Source of the DNA: Phycisphaerae bacterium
GTDB lineage: Bacteria > Planctomycetota > Phycisphaerae > Phycisphaerales > Phycisphaeraceae
Assembly: GCA_030432595.1 (NCBI GenBank)
Contig: JAUIGU010000010.1
Coordinates: 39,958 to 103,957, forward strand
Reading direction: 5' to 3'
DNA length: 64,000 nt
Shown: positions 41,763 through 49,673 of the stretch, piece after piece
Numbering within the stretch: position 1 is the first letter of the stretch
Layout: each line of letters begins with the position of its first letter
Made by a program: the position numbers and the translations under genes
Notes under the pieces: model-generated
The model's input: the letters and a program-made list of their open reading frames with translations, nothing else
What the model was told of the DNA's origin: nothing
The model's database searches: none

Positions 41763-42741
41763 GCTTCCGCCCCGGCTTCTTCCCGTTCTTCGTCACCACC
41801 GCCCGGCCCTTCGTCGGCTCAGCATCTAAGGCATCGAGACGCTCCAACGCCTTCTTCCGGTATTCCGGCGACAGCTCGCAACCCAGGTACTTCCTATCAA
41901 GCCGCTTCGCCACCGCCAGCGTCGTACCGCTGCCCGCGAAGGGGTCGAACACCAGGTCGCCCTCGTTGGAACTGACCCGCACGATGCGTTCGAGCAGCGC
42001 CTCGGGGAGTTGGCAGGGGTGCCACTGCTGGCGTTCCTTGAACGTGCCGGCCAGACGCGACTGATACCACGTGTCCCAGCCGGCGTCGAAGTGGCCTTCC
42101 TCGGCGGCGTCCTGCGGGCGGACGTGCCAGTTCTCCGTCGCGGGGAATTTCATGACCCACGTGTCGTCGGGCAACTTCCCGCGTGGGTTCTGGCGGGCGT
42201 CGTTGTACGTCGTCATCCGTGCGCTGGGCACGGCGACCGCGTCGTAGTGGAACGTAAACGGCGGGCTCTTCGTAAGGTTGCTCTTGGGCTGCCCGGTGTT
42301 TTTGTTCACCGCCGCGCTACCGACGCAGTAGAACAAGTGGGCGTGTGATCGGTTGAACTTGATCCGACAGCGCTGGCCGAAGGTGTAGTGCCAGACGATC
42401 CAGTTGCGGAAGAGCAGTTGCCCGTCGCGCTGAAGCTTCTTGAGATGGACACGCGTCTCGGCGGCGTATTCGTCGCCGATGAGGATGTAGAGCGAGCCGG
42501 TGGGCTTGAGCAGGCGCGTCGCGGCGTCGATCCAGTCGTAGGTCCACGCGAGATAATCCTCGTCACTGCGTTTGTCCTCGTAGTGACCGTCGTACTCGAA
42601 GCCGATGTTGTACGGCGGGTCGGCGAAAACCAGATCGACCGACTCTTCCGGCCAGGCGTTCATCGACGCGATGCAGTCGCCGCGCTGGATCGTGTTCTCC
42701 GGCACGGCGTCGGGCTGGTTTTTCACGGCTTTCCGGGGCAT
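41743..42741 (-). CDS. Orphan beta-class DNA methyltransferase (CcrM-like)
   Basis: The 332-residue product has motif IV DPPYN at residues 41-45 near the N-terminus and motif I FDPFAGSGTTLAVAKRL near residue 268. This is the beta-class order of CcrM-type N6-adenine or N4-cytosine methyltransferases. No restriction endonuclease gene adjoins it, so it is an orphan enzyme, possibly regulatory. The family call is firm; the CcrM comparison and a GANTC target are inference. The C-terminal tail is basic (NGKKPGRKRVG). The start ATG 42741 avoids an upstream extension without conserved features. Confidence 0.9.
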   Translation of the reverse strand: MPRKAVKNQPDAVPENTIQRGDCIASMNAWPEESVDLVFADPPYNIGFEYDGHYEDKRSDEDYLAWTYDWIDAATRLLKPTGSLYILIGDEYAAETRVHLKKLQRDGQLLFRNWIVWHYTFGQRCRIKFNRSHAHLFYCVGSAAVNKNTGQPKSNLTKSPPFTFHYDAVAVPSARMTTYNDARQNPRGKLPDDTWVMKFPATENWHVRPQDAAEEGHFDAGWDTWYQSRLAGTFKERQQWHPCQLPEALLERIVRVSSNEGDLVFDPFAGSGTTLAVAKRLDRKYLGCELSPEYRKKALERLDALDAEPTKGRAVVTKNGKKPGRKRVGSEA

Positions 42742-42798
42742 CGCGCCATCGTAGCAAGCGGGCGTTCGCCGCGCGAATCTCGGGTCTCCGATCAAAGC

Positions 42799-42896
42799 AG
42801 AGGCCGCGGAGAAGCAGAGACGCAGAGACGCAGAGACGCAGAGAATACCTTTCGTGTGGCTGCTCCGCGTCTCTGCACCTCTGCTTCTCTGCGTTC
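42799..42896. repeat. Inverted quasi-repeat ('GCAGAGAC' type) between divergent genes
   Basis: The left arm is AGAAGCAGAGACGCAGAGAC followed by GCAGAGACGCAGAGAAT; the right arm is GCTCCGCGTCTCTGCACCTC followed by TGCTTCTCTGCG, in inverted sense. It lies between the divergent methyltransferase and dehydrogenase genes. Confidence 0.7.
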
Positions 42897-42920
42897 GTGA
42901 TGTCTCGTATCCTTAACTCG

Positions 42921-43868
42921 ATGAAACCCAAGGTCGTCATCACCGAACGGCTGGACGAGTCATGTGCCGCGTGGCTGGCGGAGCACGCCGAGGTGGTTTG
43001 GCACCGGTTTGACGAGCCGGGCATCAGCGAAGCGATCGCGGACGCCGACGCGGTGGTGGTGCGGACCTACACGCAGGTCGACGCGGCGTTGCTGGACGCC
43101 GCCCCGAAGCTCAAAGTGGTCGGCCGGGCGGGCGTGGGGCTGGACAACTTTGATCTGGAAGCGTGCAAACAGCGCGGGGTGCGCGTGGTCTACACGCCGG
43201 ACGCGAACACGCAGGCGGTGGTTGAGTACGTGCTGGGGCTGATGCTCGACCACGTCCGGCCGCGCACGCCGCTGCCCGACGGCGCGGACGACGAAACCTT
43301 CCACGAGCTGCGCGGCACCGAGGTCGGCGTGCAACTGGACACGATGACGCTGGGCATCGTCGGGTTCGGGCGGATCGGCAAGAAGCTCGGGCGCGTCGCG
43401 CACACGCTGGGCATGAACGTCTGGGCGTGCGACATCCTGCCCGAGACCGAGCTGCGCAAAGCGGTGGACTTCCCGTTCGAGTTCAAGACGCACGCGGAGC
43501 TGTATGCCGGCTCGGACATCGTCACACTTCACGCGGACGGTCGGGCAGAGAACCGCGCGATGATGGACGCCGCGGCGTTTGGTGCGATGAAAGAGAATGT
43601 GCTTTTCATCAACGCGGCGCGAGGGTTCCTGGTGGATCACGCGGCGCTGTCGGCGTGGTTCAACAAACACCCCGACGCCAAGGCGATGCTGGACGTCCAC
43701 GACCCCGAGCCGCCGCCGCCGGATTCGCCGCTGCACGGGCTCGAAAACGTGGTGCTGCTGCCGCACCTGGCGTCGCGCACGGACACCGCGCTGCGGAACA
43801 TGAGCTGGGTGGTGCGCGACGTGGTGGCGGTGCTGGAAGGGCGCGAGCCGGCCTACCCGGCGGGGTAA
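42921..43868 (+). CDS. D-isomer-specific 2-hydroxyacid dehydrogenase
   Basis: The 315-residue product belongs to the D-2-hydroxyacid dehydrogenase family (phosphoglycerate dehydrogenase-like). It has VVGRAGVGLDNFDLEAC in the substrate domain, the NAD loop LGIVGFGRIGKKLGRVAHTL, the catalytic-Arg motif INAARGFLVD, the acid in LDVHDPEP and the catalytic His in VLLPHLASRT. It lacks the ACT domain of full-length SerA, so a role in serine synthesis cannot be assumed. ATG 42921 is preferred; ATGs at 42897 and 42900 lie in the repeat. Confidence 0.88.
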   Translation: MKPKVVITERLDESCAAWLAEHAEVVWHRFDEPGISEAIADADAVVVRTYTQVDAALLDAAPKLKVVGRAGVGLDNFDLEACKQRGVRVVYTPDANTQAVVEYVLGLMLDHVRPRTPLPDGADDETFHELRGTEVGVQLDTMTLGIVGFGRIGKKLGRVAHTLGMNVWACDILPETELRKAVDFPFEFKTHAELYAGSDIVTLHADGRAENRAMMDAAAFGAMKENVLFINAARGFLVDHAALSAWFNKHPDAKAMLDVHDPEPPPPDSPLHGLENVVLLPHLASRTDTALRNMSWVVRDVVAVLEGREPAYPAG

Positions 43869-43921
43869 CGGGGCCGCGTGGGACGCTGCGCGTCGCCCGT
43901 TAAACGAAACGACACGTCGTT

Positions 43922-45217
43922 TCACTGCTTCGGATCGAGTTGGATATCGACCCACACGAGCCGGTGGTCCGAGACGTCGACCAGGTCGGCGTGCGGCTGG
44001 TCGGGCGCGGGCCAGAACACGCCGGCCGAGGTGACCTCGAGGTTGGCCGAGGGCAGGGCGTAGTCGATGCGCAGGTTGCCCGGGCCGCGCGGCGGTTCGT
44101 CGGAGAAGTCGCCGGTGTCGTGGGCCGGGTTGCCGCCGTGCGACGCGTTGAGCCCGCCCTGGGTTTCGGCCGCGGTCACGGCGCCGCGGCTGGCGGGCGT
44201 CACGCCCTGGTGCACGCGCGGGTGATGGATCAGGCGGCGGATCGCATCGCCGAAGCTGTCGCCGTCGTGCGGGTCGGCGTTCAGGTCGCCCAGCACGACA
44301 AAGCCGATGTCGGCCGGGAAGCGTGAACTCGTGCCGGCGTCGTCGGTGAACACCTTGCCGTCGAGGCGGTCGACCCAGAAGCGGACCTCGTCGTGGTTGC
44401 GTTTGCCGTTGCGGTCTTCGTCGCCGTCGAACACCGGCGGCGTGGGGTGCGCGATCATGAGCCCGATCGTCCGGCCGTCCGGCAGGCGGACCGGCACCTC
44501 GGCGTGGGTCTTCGAGCTCAAGCGCAGCCGGGCCCGGGCGCGGGCGTTGTACCAGTCAACCGGCATCGCGTGGCCCGGCAGATCGACCCAGCGCAGGTTG
44601 CGGAAGGTGCGGACGTGTTCTTCCCGGATCGGGAACCGCGAGAGCAGCACCATGCCGTAGTGCCCGGGGTAGTTGCCCCAGCCGTGCGCATCCCCTGCGC
44701 CGCCGACCGTGCCGTTGCGGTCCAGGTCGGTGCCGCTGGGTTCGCCCGCGTTGACCTCGGGCGTGTAGCTGAACCGGTACGTGATCGGGTCGGCGCCGTT
44801 CTGCGACACGCCGAGGTAGTTCTCTTGAAACGCCTCGACCAGCGCGCCGCTGCCGTCGTAATCGACCTCGTTGAGCAGCACGACGTCCGGGCGCACGCGC
44901 TGCAGGATCTCGGCGACCTGACGGACTTTGCGGTCGCGCCCGGACTGCATCGCCGCGAGCAGCTCGCCCTGCGTCGGGCGAGACAGCGCCGTGTTGAAGG
45001 TGGCGATGCGGGCCGACTTCGGGCGGGACGCGTGCGACGGCGGCACGTCACTGTTCGCCGCGTCCGTCGATGCGGCCTCGGCCGAGGGTGTTCCGTCGGT
45101 CGCTTCCGGCCCAGCGCAGCCAAACAAAACCACGGAAAAAATGATCGCCAACCACAACGCGCTCCGGCCACCGAGTGCCCGCGTCGAAACGGCACCGCCT
45201 GATCGAGGGTTTTGCAT
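43922..45217 (-). CDS. Secreted endonuclease/exonuclease/phosphatase-family lipoprotein
   Basis: The 431-residue product has a lipobox (VVLFGCAG near residue 34) followed by an EEP domain: RIATFNTALSRPTQGELL, RPDVVLLNEVDYDGSG with the metal-binding Glu, IGFVVLGDLNADPHDGDS, and the closing VDVSDHRLVWVDIQL with the catalytic Asp-His pair. Such enzymes cut phosphodiesters or phosphoesters (DNA, lipids or inositol phosphates). Location outside the cytoplasmic membrane favours nutrient scavenging; the substrate is not evident. Confidence 0.88.
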   Translation of the reverse strand: MQNPRSGGAVSTRALGGRSALWLAIIFSVVLFGCAGPEATDGTPSAEAASTDAANSDVPPSHASRPKSARIATFNTALSRPTQGELLAAMQSGRDRKVRQVAEILQRVRPDVVLLNEVDYDGSGALVEAFQENYLGVSQNGADPITYRFSYTPEVNAGEPSGTDLDRNGTVGGAGDAHGWGNYPGHYGMVLLSRFPIREEHVRTFRNLRWVDLPGHAMPVDWYNARARARLRLSSKTHAEVPVRLPDGRTIGLMIAHPTPPVFDGDEDRNGKRNHDEVRFWVDRLDGKVFTDDAGTSSRFPADIGFVVLGDLNADPHDGDSFGDAIRRLIHHPRVHQGVTPASRGAVTAAETQGGLNASHGGNPAHDTGDFSDEPPRGPGNLRIDYALPSANLEVTSAGVFWPAPDQPHADLVDVSDHRLVWVDIQLDPKQ

Positions 45218-45239
45218 GCGGTCAGCGTACCGCAAGCGT

Positions 45240-45569
45240 TCAGCCTCGGGAGACGACCCGCACGTTTTCGCGCAGCGGGTCGGAGACGGACGCGCCGTCG
45301 TCTGCCGCGCGGCCGGACCCCAAGCCGGTGAAGAAAGCGCCGACCCCCGCCAGCCCTCGGCAAATCACATAGACCAACACCCCCGCGGTCAGCGCCGCCA
45401 GCACGATCAGCAGCAGCGGCAAAACCCCCACGACCGCCGCGGCGAGCACGCCCATCTTCGCCGGCCACGCCGTACGCCCGAGAGCGTGGCGGTAGACCGC
45501 GCTGGGACCCAGGCGGCCGGTTTCGGGGTCGATCCCGCGGTCAAACATCGTCTCGAAACGGAAGGCCAT
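45240..45569 (-). CDS. Hypothetical membrane protein, 109 residues
   Basis: The product starts MAFRFETMFDRGIDPETGRL and contains one or two membrane helices (KMGVLAAAVVGVLPLLLIVL, AALTAGVLVYVICRG) and a Gly/Asp-rich tail. No family is recognised. It is followed on the same strand by the EEP gene after 22 bp, so they may be transcribed together. ATG 45569 is chosen because the extension upstream is low in features. Confidence 0.6.
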   Translation of the reverse strand: MAFRFETMFDRGIDPETGRLGPSAVYRHALGRTAWPAKMGVLAAAVVGVLPLLLIVLAALTAGVLVYVICRGLAGVGAFFTGLGSGRAADDGASVSDPLRENVRVVSRG

Positions 45570-45776
45570 CGCCGAATCATACGCACCGCCCCGCCGCGGG
45601 TTTGCGATTCGTGCGGCCCGTTTCCCCAGCCCGCACAACCGGCAGCCGCCGCAGCACCCGCCGGGTTTTCCGCCGACTCCGGGCCGGGGGATGAACCCAC
45701 GATGAAGCCGCGCCCCCGGCCCGTCGATGACTCGCGAGACCGCCGGGCTTCACGCCACGGGAAACGGAGAGCCACC

Positions 45777-46715
45777 ATGACCACGCCCACCTCCCCCACC
45801 GCCGACACGACACCGGATCAGGCGACACCGGATCAGGCGACGCCGGCCGCCAACCCGGGCGACCTGATCAAGTCCGCCATCGGCGAGATCTCGCACATCG
45901 CGACCCTCCCCGAGGTCACGCTCAAGATCATCCAACTGGTCGAGGACCCCGACTCCACCGCCCAGGACCTCAACAAGGTCATCAGCAACGACCCCGCCCT
46001 GGGCGCCCGCATCCTCAAAGTCGTCAACTCCGCGTTCTACGGCCTGCCCGGGCAGATCGGCAGCATCAACCGCGCCATCGTCCTGCTGGGCCTCAACGCC
46101 GTCAAAAACATCGCCATCGCCGCGAGCCTCGCCAAGCTGTTCCGCGGCGGCAAGGTCAGCGCGGTCTTCGACGCGAAGGATTTGTGGACCCACTCCATCG
46201 CCTCGGCGACCGCGACGCGCCTGCTGGCCAACAAGGCCGGGCTCGGGCTGCCCGACGAGGCGTTCCTGGCCGGGCTGATCCACGACATCGGCATCATGGT
46301 CGAGATCCAGGCCCGGCGCAACGAATTCGTTCAAGCCGTCGAGCACGCCCACAGCACCGGCACGCCGCTGCGCGCCGCCGAGACCCAGTTCATCGGCGCG
46401 ACACACGAGCAGTTCGGCTACGAGCTGTGCAAGCTCTGGAAGTTCCCCACGTCGCTGCAGGCCGTCGCCGGCTTCCACCACCGACCGATGGACCTGCCCG
46501 AGGGCGCCCGGACCCTGGCGTCGCTCGTCTACGTCGCCGACCACCTCACGCGCAAGCTCGAGATGGGCTACACCGGCGACGTCGAGGGCGACGAAATCAG
46601 CCCCGCCATCAAGGACGCCCTCAAGCTCACCCAGCAGGACTTCGACGACGTCTGCGCCCAACTGCCGCAGGCGATCGAAGAAGCCCAGGCCGTCTTCGCC
46701 GGGGCCGGCGCCTGA
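45777..46715 (+). CDS. HDOD-domain signalling protein
   Basis: The 312-residue product consists of one HDOD domain: LPEVTLKIIQLVEDPDSTAQ, DLNKVISNDPALGARILKVV, NSAFYGLPGQIGSINRAIVL and LIHDIGIMVEIQAR. HDOD proteins are relatives of HD phosphodiesterases that usually lack catalysis and act as scaffolds in c-di-GMP, motility or DNA-damage signalling. The region up to about residue 25 is Thr/Pro-rich with a short tandem repeat (TPDQA twice). The start ATG 45777 follows GGAGAG. A strong terminator lies 55 bp after the stop. Confidence 0.92.
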   Translation: MTTPTSPTADTTPDQATPDQATPAANPGDLIKSAIGEISHIATLPEVTLKIIQLVEDPDSTAQDLNKVISNDPALGARILKVVNSAFYGLPGQIGSINRAIVLLGLNAVKNIAIAASLAKLFRGGKVSAVFDAKDLWTHSIASATATRLLANKAGLGLPDEAFLAGLIHDIGIMVEIQARRNEFVQAVEHAHSTGTPLRAAETQFIGATHEQFGYELCKLWKFPTSLQAVAGFHHRPMDLPEGARTLASLVYVADHLTRKLEMGYTGDVEGDEISPAIKDALKLTQQDFDDVCAQLPQAIEEAQAVFAGAGA

Positions 46716-46769
46716 GCCCCACCCAACCGTTATGCCCCTGAGGCACCCCGTGTCTCTCTTTTCCCTCCG

Positions 46770-46803
46770 GGCGACGATGCGTTCGCGCATCGTCGCCTTT
46801 TTC
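46770..46803 (+). terminator. Rho-independent terminator after the HDOD gene
   Basis: A perfect 12-bp stem GGCGACGATGCG/CGCATCGTCGCC (46770-46781 with 46786-46797) with a TTCG tetraloop runs into TTTTT. Confidence 0.95.
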
Positions 46804-46922
46804 TATTGAGACAGCGGACGGGTCAACGCGGGTCGAGGCGATCCGATCGTCGCGTAGCGTGCTTCGTCGCCGTCAGGCGCACCCCGACGGGCAGCGCGCA
46901 GGCCGTTGGCCTGCGGCTAACG

Positions 46923-46954
46923 AAAAAGCCCGCGGCGCACGGGCCGCGGGCTTT
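46923..46954 (-). terminator. Terminator of the MshEN-domain gene
   Basis: An 11-bp stem AAAGCCCGCGG/CCGCGGGCTTT lies 33 bp beyond the stop of the minus-strand gene at 46988 and continues into TTTTT on that strand. A CGCAGGCC/GGCCTGCG hairpin lies just beyond it (about 46897-46914). Confidence 0.8.
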
Positions 46955-46987
46955 GAAAACCTTTTGCGTTGTCTGTGCGTCGCGTTC

Positions 46988-47560
46988 TTACGCCGCGTGG
47001 TTCGACATGCGCTGGGCGAGTTTGATGATCTCTTCGGAGACCTCGGGCATCGGGAAGTGCTCCCGGAGGAAGCCGCGGAGCTGGCCGGACTCGGCGATGC
47101 GGAAGTAGACCGGGGTCTCGATGGTGTTGGCCGCGAAGGTCACCGCCCGGGCCAGGCGGTGGCGGCCGGCGGCGATCAGCAGTTCGCCGTTGTCCTCGAA
47201 CCGCACCGGGGCCATCTCGAACTGCCAGGCCTGCCGGCGGTGGATGGTCCGCAGGGCCCGCTCGTCGACCTGCTGCTCGCCCAGGTCGATCGTGCCGGTG
47301 TAGCGGTGGTACTGCTCGACCCAGGCCTCCTCGACAGCCTGGAGGGTCACGTCGAACATCTGTTCGGCCAGGACGCCGAACGGGCGCTGGCACGCCTTCT
47401 GGGCCTGGGCGATCTCGAAGGCTTGCTGCTCGGTGAGCACGCCGTGTTCGACCAGGATTTGTCCGATTTTCAGGGTTCTGGGGGGCAAATTCGGGGACTC
47501 GGAGGTGGGGACGAAACGAGAGGCCGACCCGAACCACTCGGCCGGCGTCACCCGTTCCAT
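46988..47560 (-). CDS. Stand-alone MshEN/GspE N-terminal domain protein
   Basis: The 190-residue product has the layout of the N-terminal domain of type II secretion/PilB ATPases (MshEN, often a c-di-GMP sensor): KIGQILVEHGVLTEQQAFEI, AQAQKACQRPFGVLAEQMFD and YFRIAESGQLRGFLREHF. There is no ATPase domain after it, so it is probably a regulatory or adaptor protein for the pilus-like ATPases elsewhere in the window. The start is uncertain; ATG 47560 has no clear ribosome site and the frame is open upstream. Confidence 0.7.
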   Translation of the reverse strand: MERVTPAEWFGSASRFVPTSESPNLPPRTLKIGQILVEHGVLTEQQAFEIAQAQKACQRPFGVLAEQMFDVTLQAVEEAWVEQYHRYTGTIDLGEQQVDERALRTIHRRQAWQFEMAPVRFEDNGELLIAAGRHRLARAVTFAANTIETPVYFRIAESGQLRGFLREHFPMPEVSEEIIKLAQRMSNHAA

Positions 47561-47657
47561 CGGGTGCGGGTTCTGCGTGCATGAGCACGTCCGGCCCACG
47601 GGACAGCGCGAACCGGTCCCCAAGCCGACACAGACGGCAACGCCGACCGCAACCGCC

Positions 47658-47903
47658 TCAGCCGGGCAACACGACCGTGCCGCACCCGTCGCAAAAACGC
47701 GCCGGGCGACGGTGCAACGTCGCAGCGACGCGAACCTTCTTGCCCCCGGCGTCGGGCTTGAAAAACCACCGGCAACTGTCGTTGGGGTGGGCCAACGTCG
47801 TTGCCGAAAGGAATCGGACCTTCCCCTCGAGCCGACCCGAACGCATCGACGAGCCGCAAGACGGACACGCAAGCGGATCGCCATCGGGACCGGAACCGGA
47901 CAC
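47658..47903 (-). CDS. Small zinc-ribbon protein, 81 residues
   Basis: The product opens with a CPSCG knuckle (LACPSCGSSMRSGRLEG) and closes with a second one (RFCDGCGTVVLPG), joined by a beta-rich middle that includes RWFFKP. This is the layout of small planctomycete zinc-ribbon proteins of unknown function. The GTG start at 47903 has GGGGGA six bases upstream and lies 2 bp after the stop of the SH3-protein gene, so the two form an operon. Confidence 0.65.
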   Translation of the reverse strand: MSGSGPDGDPLACPSCGSSMRSGRLEGKVRFLSATTLAHPNDSCRWFFKPDAGGKKVRVAATLHRRPARFCDGCGTVVLPG

Positions 47904-47905
47904 GT

Positions 47906-49429
47906 TTATTCCCCCGGGTCCAGCGTCCGCACCTGCTGCGCGATGATGAGTTGGTTGTTGAGCGCGGGGTCGTACTGACGCGGCCCTTTAACCCCCACGA
48001 TCTGGCCCAGGTGCAACGCCGGATCGACGCCGGCCGCGGGGCGCAGGTACGCGATGGTGCGCCGCGTCGCCGGGTCGACCACGCGGAACGCGGCCTGGTC
48101 GCCCAGGACCGAGGACGCGGTCAACACGCCTATCGCCGCCCAGGGCTCGCTGTCGTCGATCTCGACCTTCACCGGTTCGACGGTCGGCACCGCGGCGCGG
48201 CGCTGCTCGATCTGCTTGAGCGCCGCGGCGAACTGCCGGTTGCGCTGCACGGCCGCGAGGCGCGACTCGACCACGCGCTCATCGACGCCGACCAGCTCGT
48301 TCTCCGTCGCCACCTTGCGGTACGCGGCCTCGATCTCGTCCAACGGCTGACGTTCCACCGGCTTGGCGAAGTGCGGCAGCATCGCGAGCTCGACCGCCCG
48401 CAGCGCCGCATTGACCGCCGGCGTCTCGACCGGCACGGGTTCAACCGCGGGGCCGTCGGGCACGTCGGCGTCGGCCACCGCCGTGTCCATCGATGCGTCC
48501 GGCGTCGCCGTTTCCGGGTTTTCGAGTACGACCGGCGTGGTGCCGGTGCGGTCGTCGGCCGGGGGCGTCACGTCGGCAATCCGCACGTCTTCGTCGGACG
48601 TTTCGTTCGCGTCGGTTTCCGTGGCGGGCTCCGTCACGGCGGCGACCGGGGCGTCGCCGGTGGGCTCGTCGATATCCACCATGGCGGTCGTGTCGGGCGT
48701 GGGCGCCTCGTCGATCGGGACCATGTCACCCGGCGTGCCCACGGCCACGGGTGCCGTGTCGGTGTCCGTCGCGTCGGCCATGCGGGCTGCGTCGGGTTCG
48801 TCCGGCGTCTGGTTGGTGGATACGTCCAGCGTCGGGTCGCCCTCGGTGGCGTCGAACTCGGGCTGGTCGCGCAGCGGCGTGACGCTGCCGGGCGGCAGGA
48901 ACATCAACGCGTCGCGCGGCGGCTGGATCAGGAAGTAGTCGCCGTCGCGGCCGTTGTCGCCCAGCTCGGTCTTGATCCGCACCGTCTCGCCCTTGCTCAG
49001 CCGCTTGAGCGACTTGAAGCTCTCGGCGGCGTTGCGGTCCACGCCCAGCACGTTCACCGTCGCCACGTCCGCGATCACCACGCCGGTCGAGCCGTTGCCC
49101 TTGGCTTCGACGTCGGCCTGGCGCACGGTCGCCGTCACCGTCGAGGGGACCGCCACGCGGAACCACGTGAAAAAGTCGTCGTCGATCACCGTCACCCGGT
49201 CGCCTTTTTTAAGTTCGGCGACCGCGTAAAACACACGGCCCGCGCCCGAGCGCGCCTCGACGGTGTCGAACGCGACCGTGCCGACGTACGGCGTCTCGGG
49301 CTCGGCCCCCTGAGCCAACGCCGGCGAGGACGGCACCGCGACCAGGACCGCGATCATCGCAAGCGTCGCCCCGACGCCGCGCGAACAAACCGAGAACAAC
49401 CGAGACAATCCGTGACGGTGGCCGAGCAT
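47906..49429 (-). CDS. Exported SH3-domain protein with a long acidic linker
   Basis: The 507-residue product has a signal peptide (TLAMIAVLVAVPSSPALAQG), a bacterial SH3-like domain at about residues 45-170 (VEARSGAGRVFYAVAELKKG, DRVTVIDDDFFTWFRVAVPS), a low-complexity Asp/Thr/Ala-rich linker of about 150 residues, and a C-terminal domain with helical sequence (AAYRKVATENELVGVDERVV) ending VRTLDPGE. SH3_3 domains often bind peptidoglycan. The partner is unknown. The small zinc-ribbon gene follows within 2 bp. It is divergent from the subtilase gene. Confidence 0.65.
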   Translation of the reverse strand: MLGHRHGLSRLFSVCSRGVGATLAMIAVLVAVPSSPALAQGAEPETPYVGTVAFDTVEARSGAGRVFYAVAELKKGDRVTVIDDDFFTWFRVAVPSTVTATVRQADVEAKGNGSTGVVIADVATVNVLGVDRNAAESFKSLKRLSKGETVRIKTELGDNGRDGDYFLIQPPRDALMFLPPGSVTPLRDQPEFDATEGDPTLDVSTNQTPDEPDAARMADATDTDTAPVAVGTPGDMVPIDEAPTPDTTAMVDIDEPTGDAPVAAVTEPATETDANETSDEDVRIADVTPPADDRTGTTPVVLENPETATPDASMDTAVADADVPDGPAVEPVPVETPAVNAALRAVELAMLPHFAKPVERQPLDEIEAAYRKVATENELVGVDERVVESRLAAVQRNRQFAAALKQIEQRRAAVPTVEPVKVEIDDSEPWAAIGVLTASSVLGDQAAFRVVDPATRRTIAYLRPAAGVDPALHLGQIVGVKGPRQYDPALNNQLIIAQQVRTLDPGE

Positions 49430-49673
49430 GGCGGGCTCCCTGATGAACGGTGGCGGGCCGACTTTCCGAGTAAGCCTACGCGTCGGCGACGGTATCGGTG
49501 CCGCGCAGCAGCGTCAAGGCGGACCGGCCACCCGCGGACCTTAGAATCCGACGCCCGGCACTGGCCGCGTGTTCCCCGATCGCCGATCCCACCACGGGGC
49601 CTTGCCCGGCGACGATTCGCCGCGGGGTTTCGCCAAACCGCCCCGGCCCGACCGCCGTAGTCACCCTCTCGCT

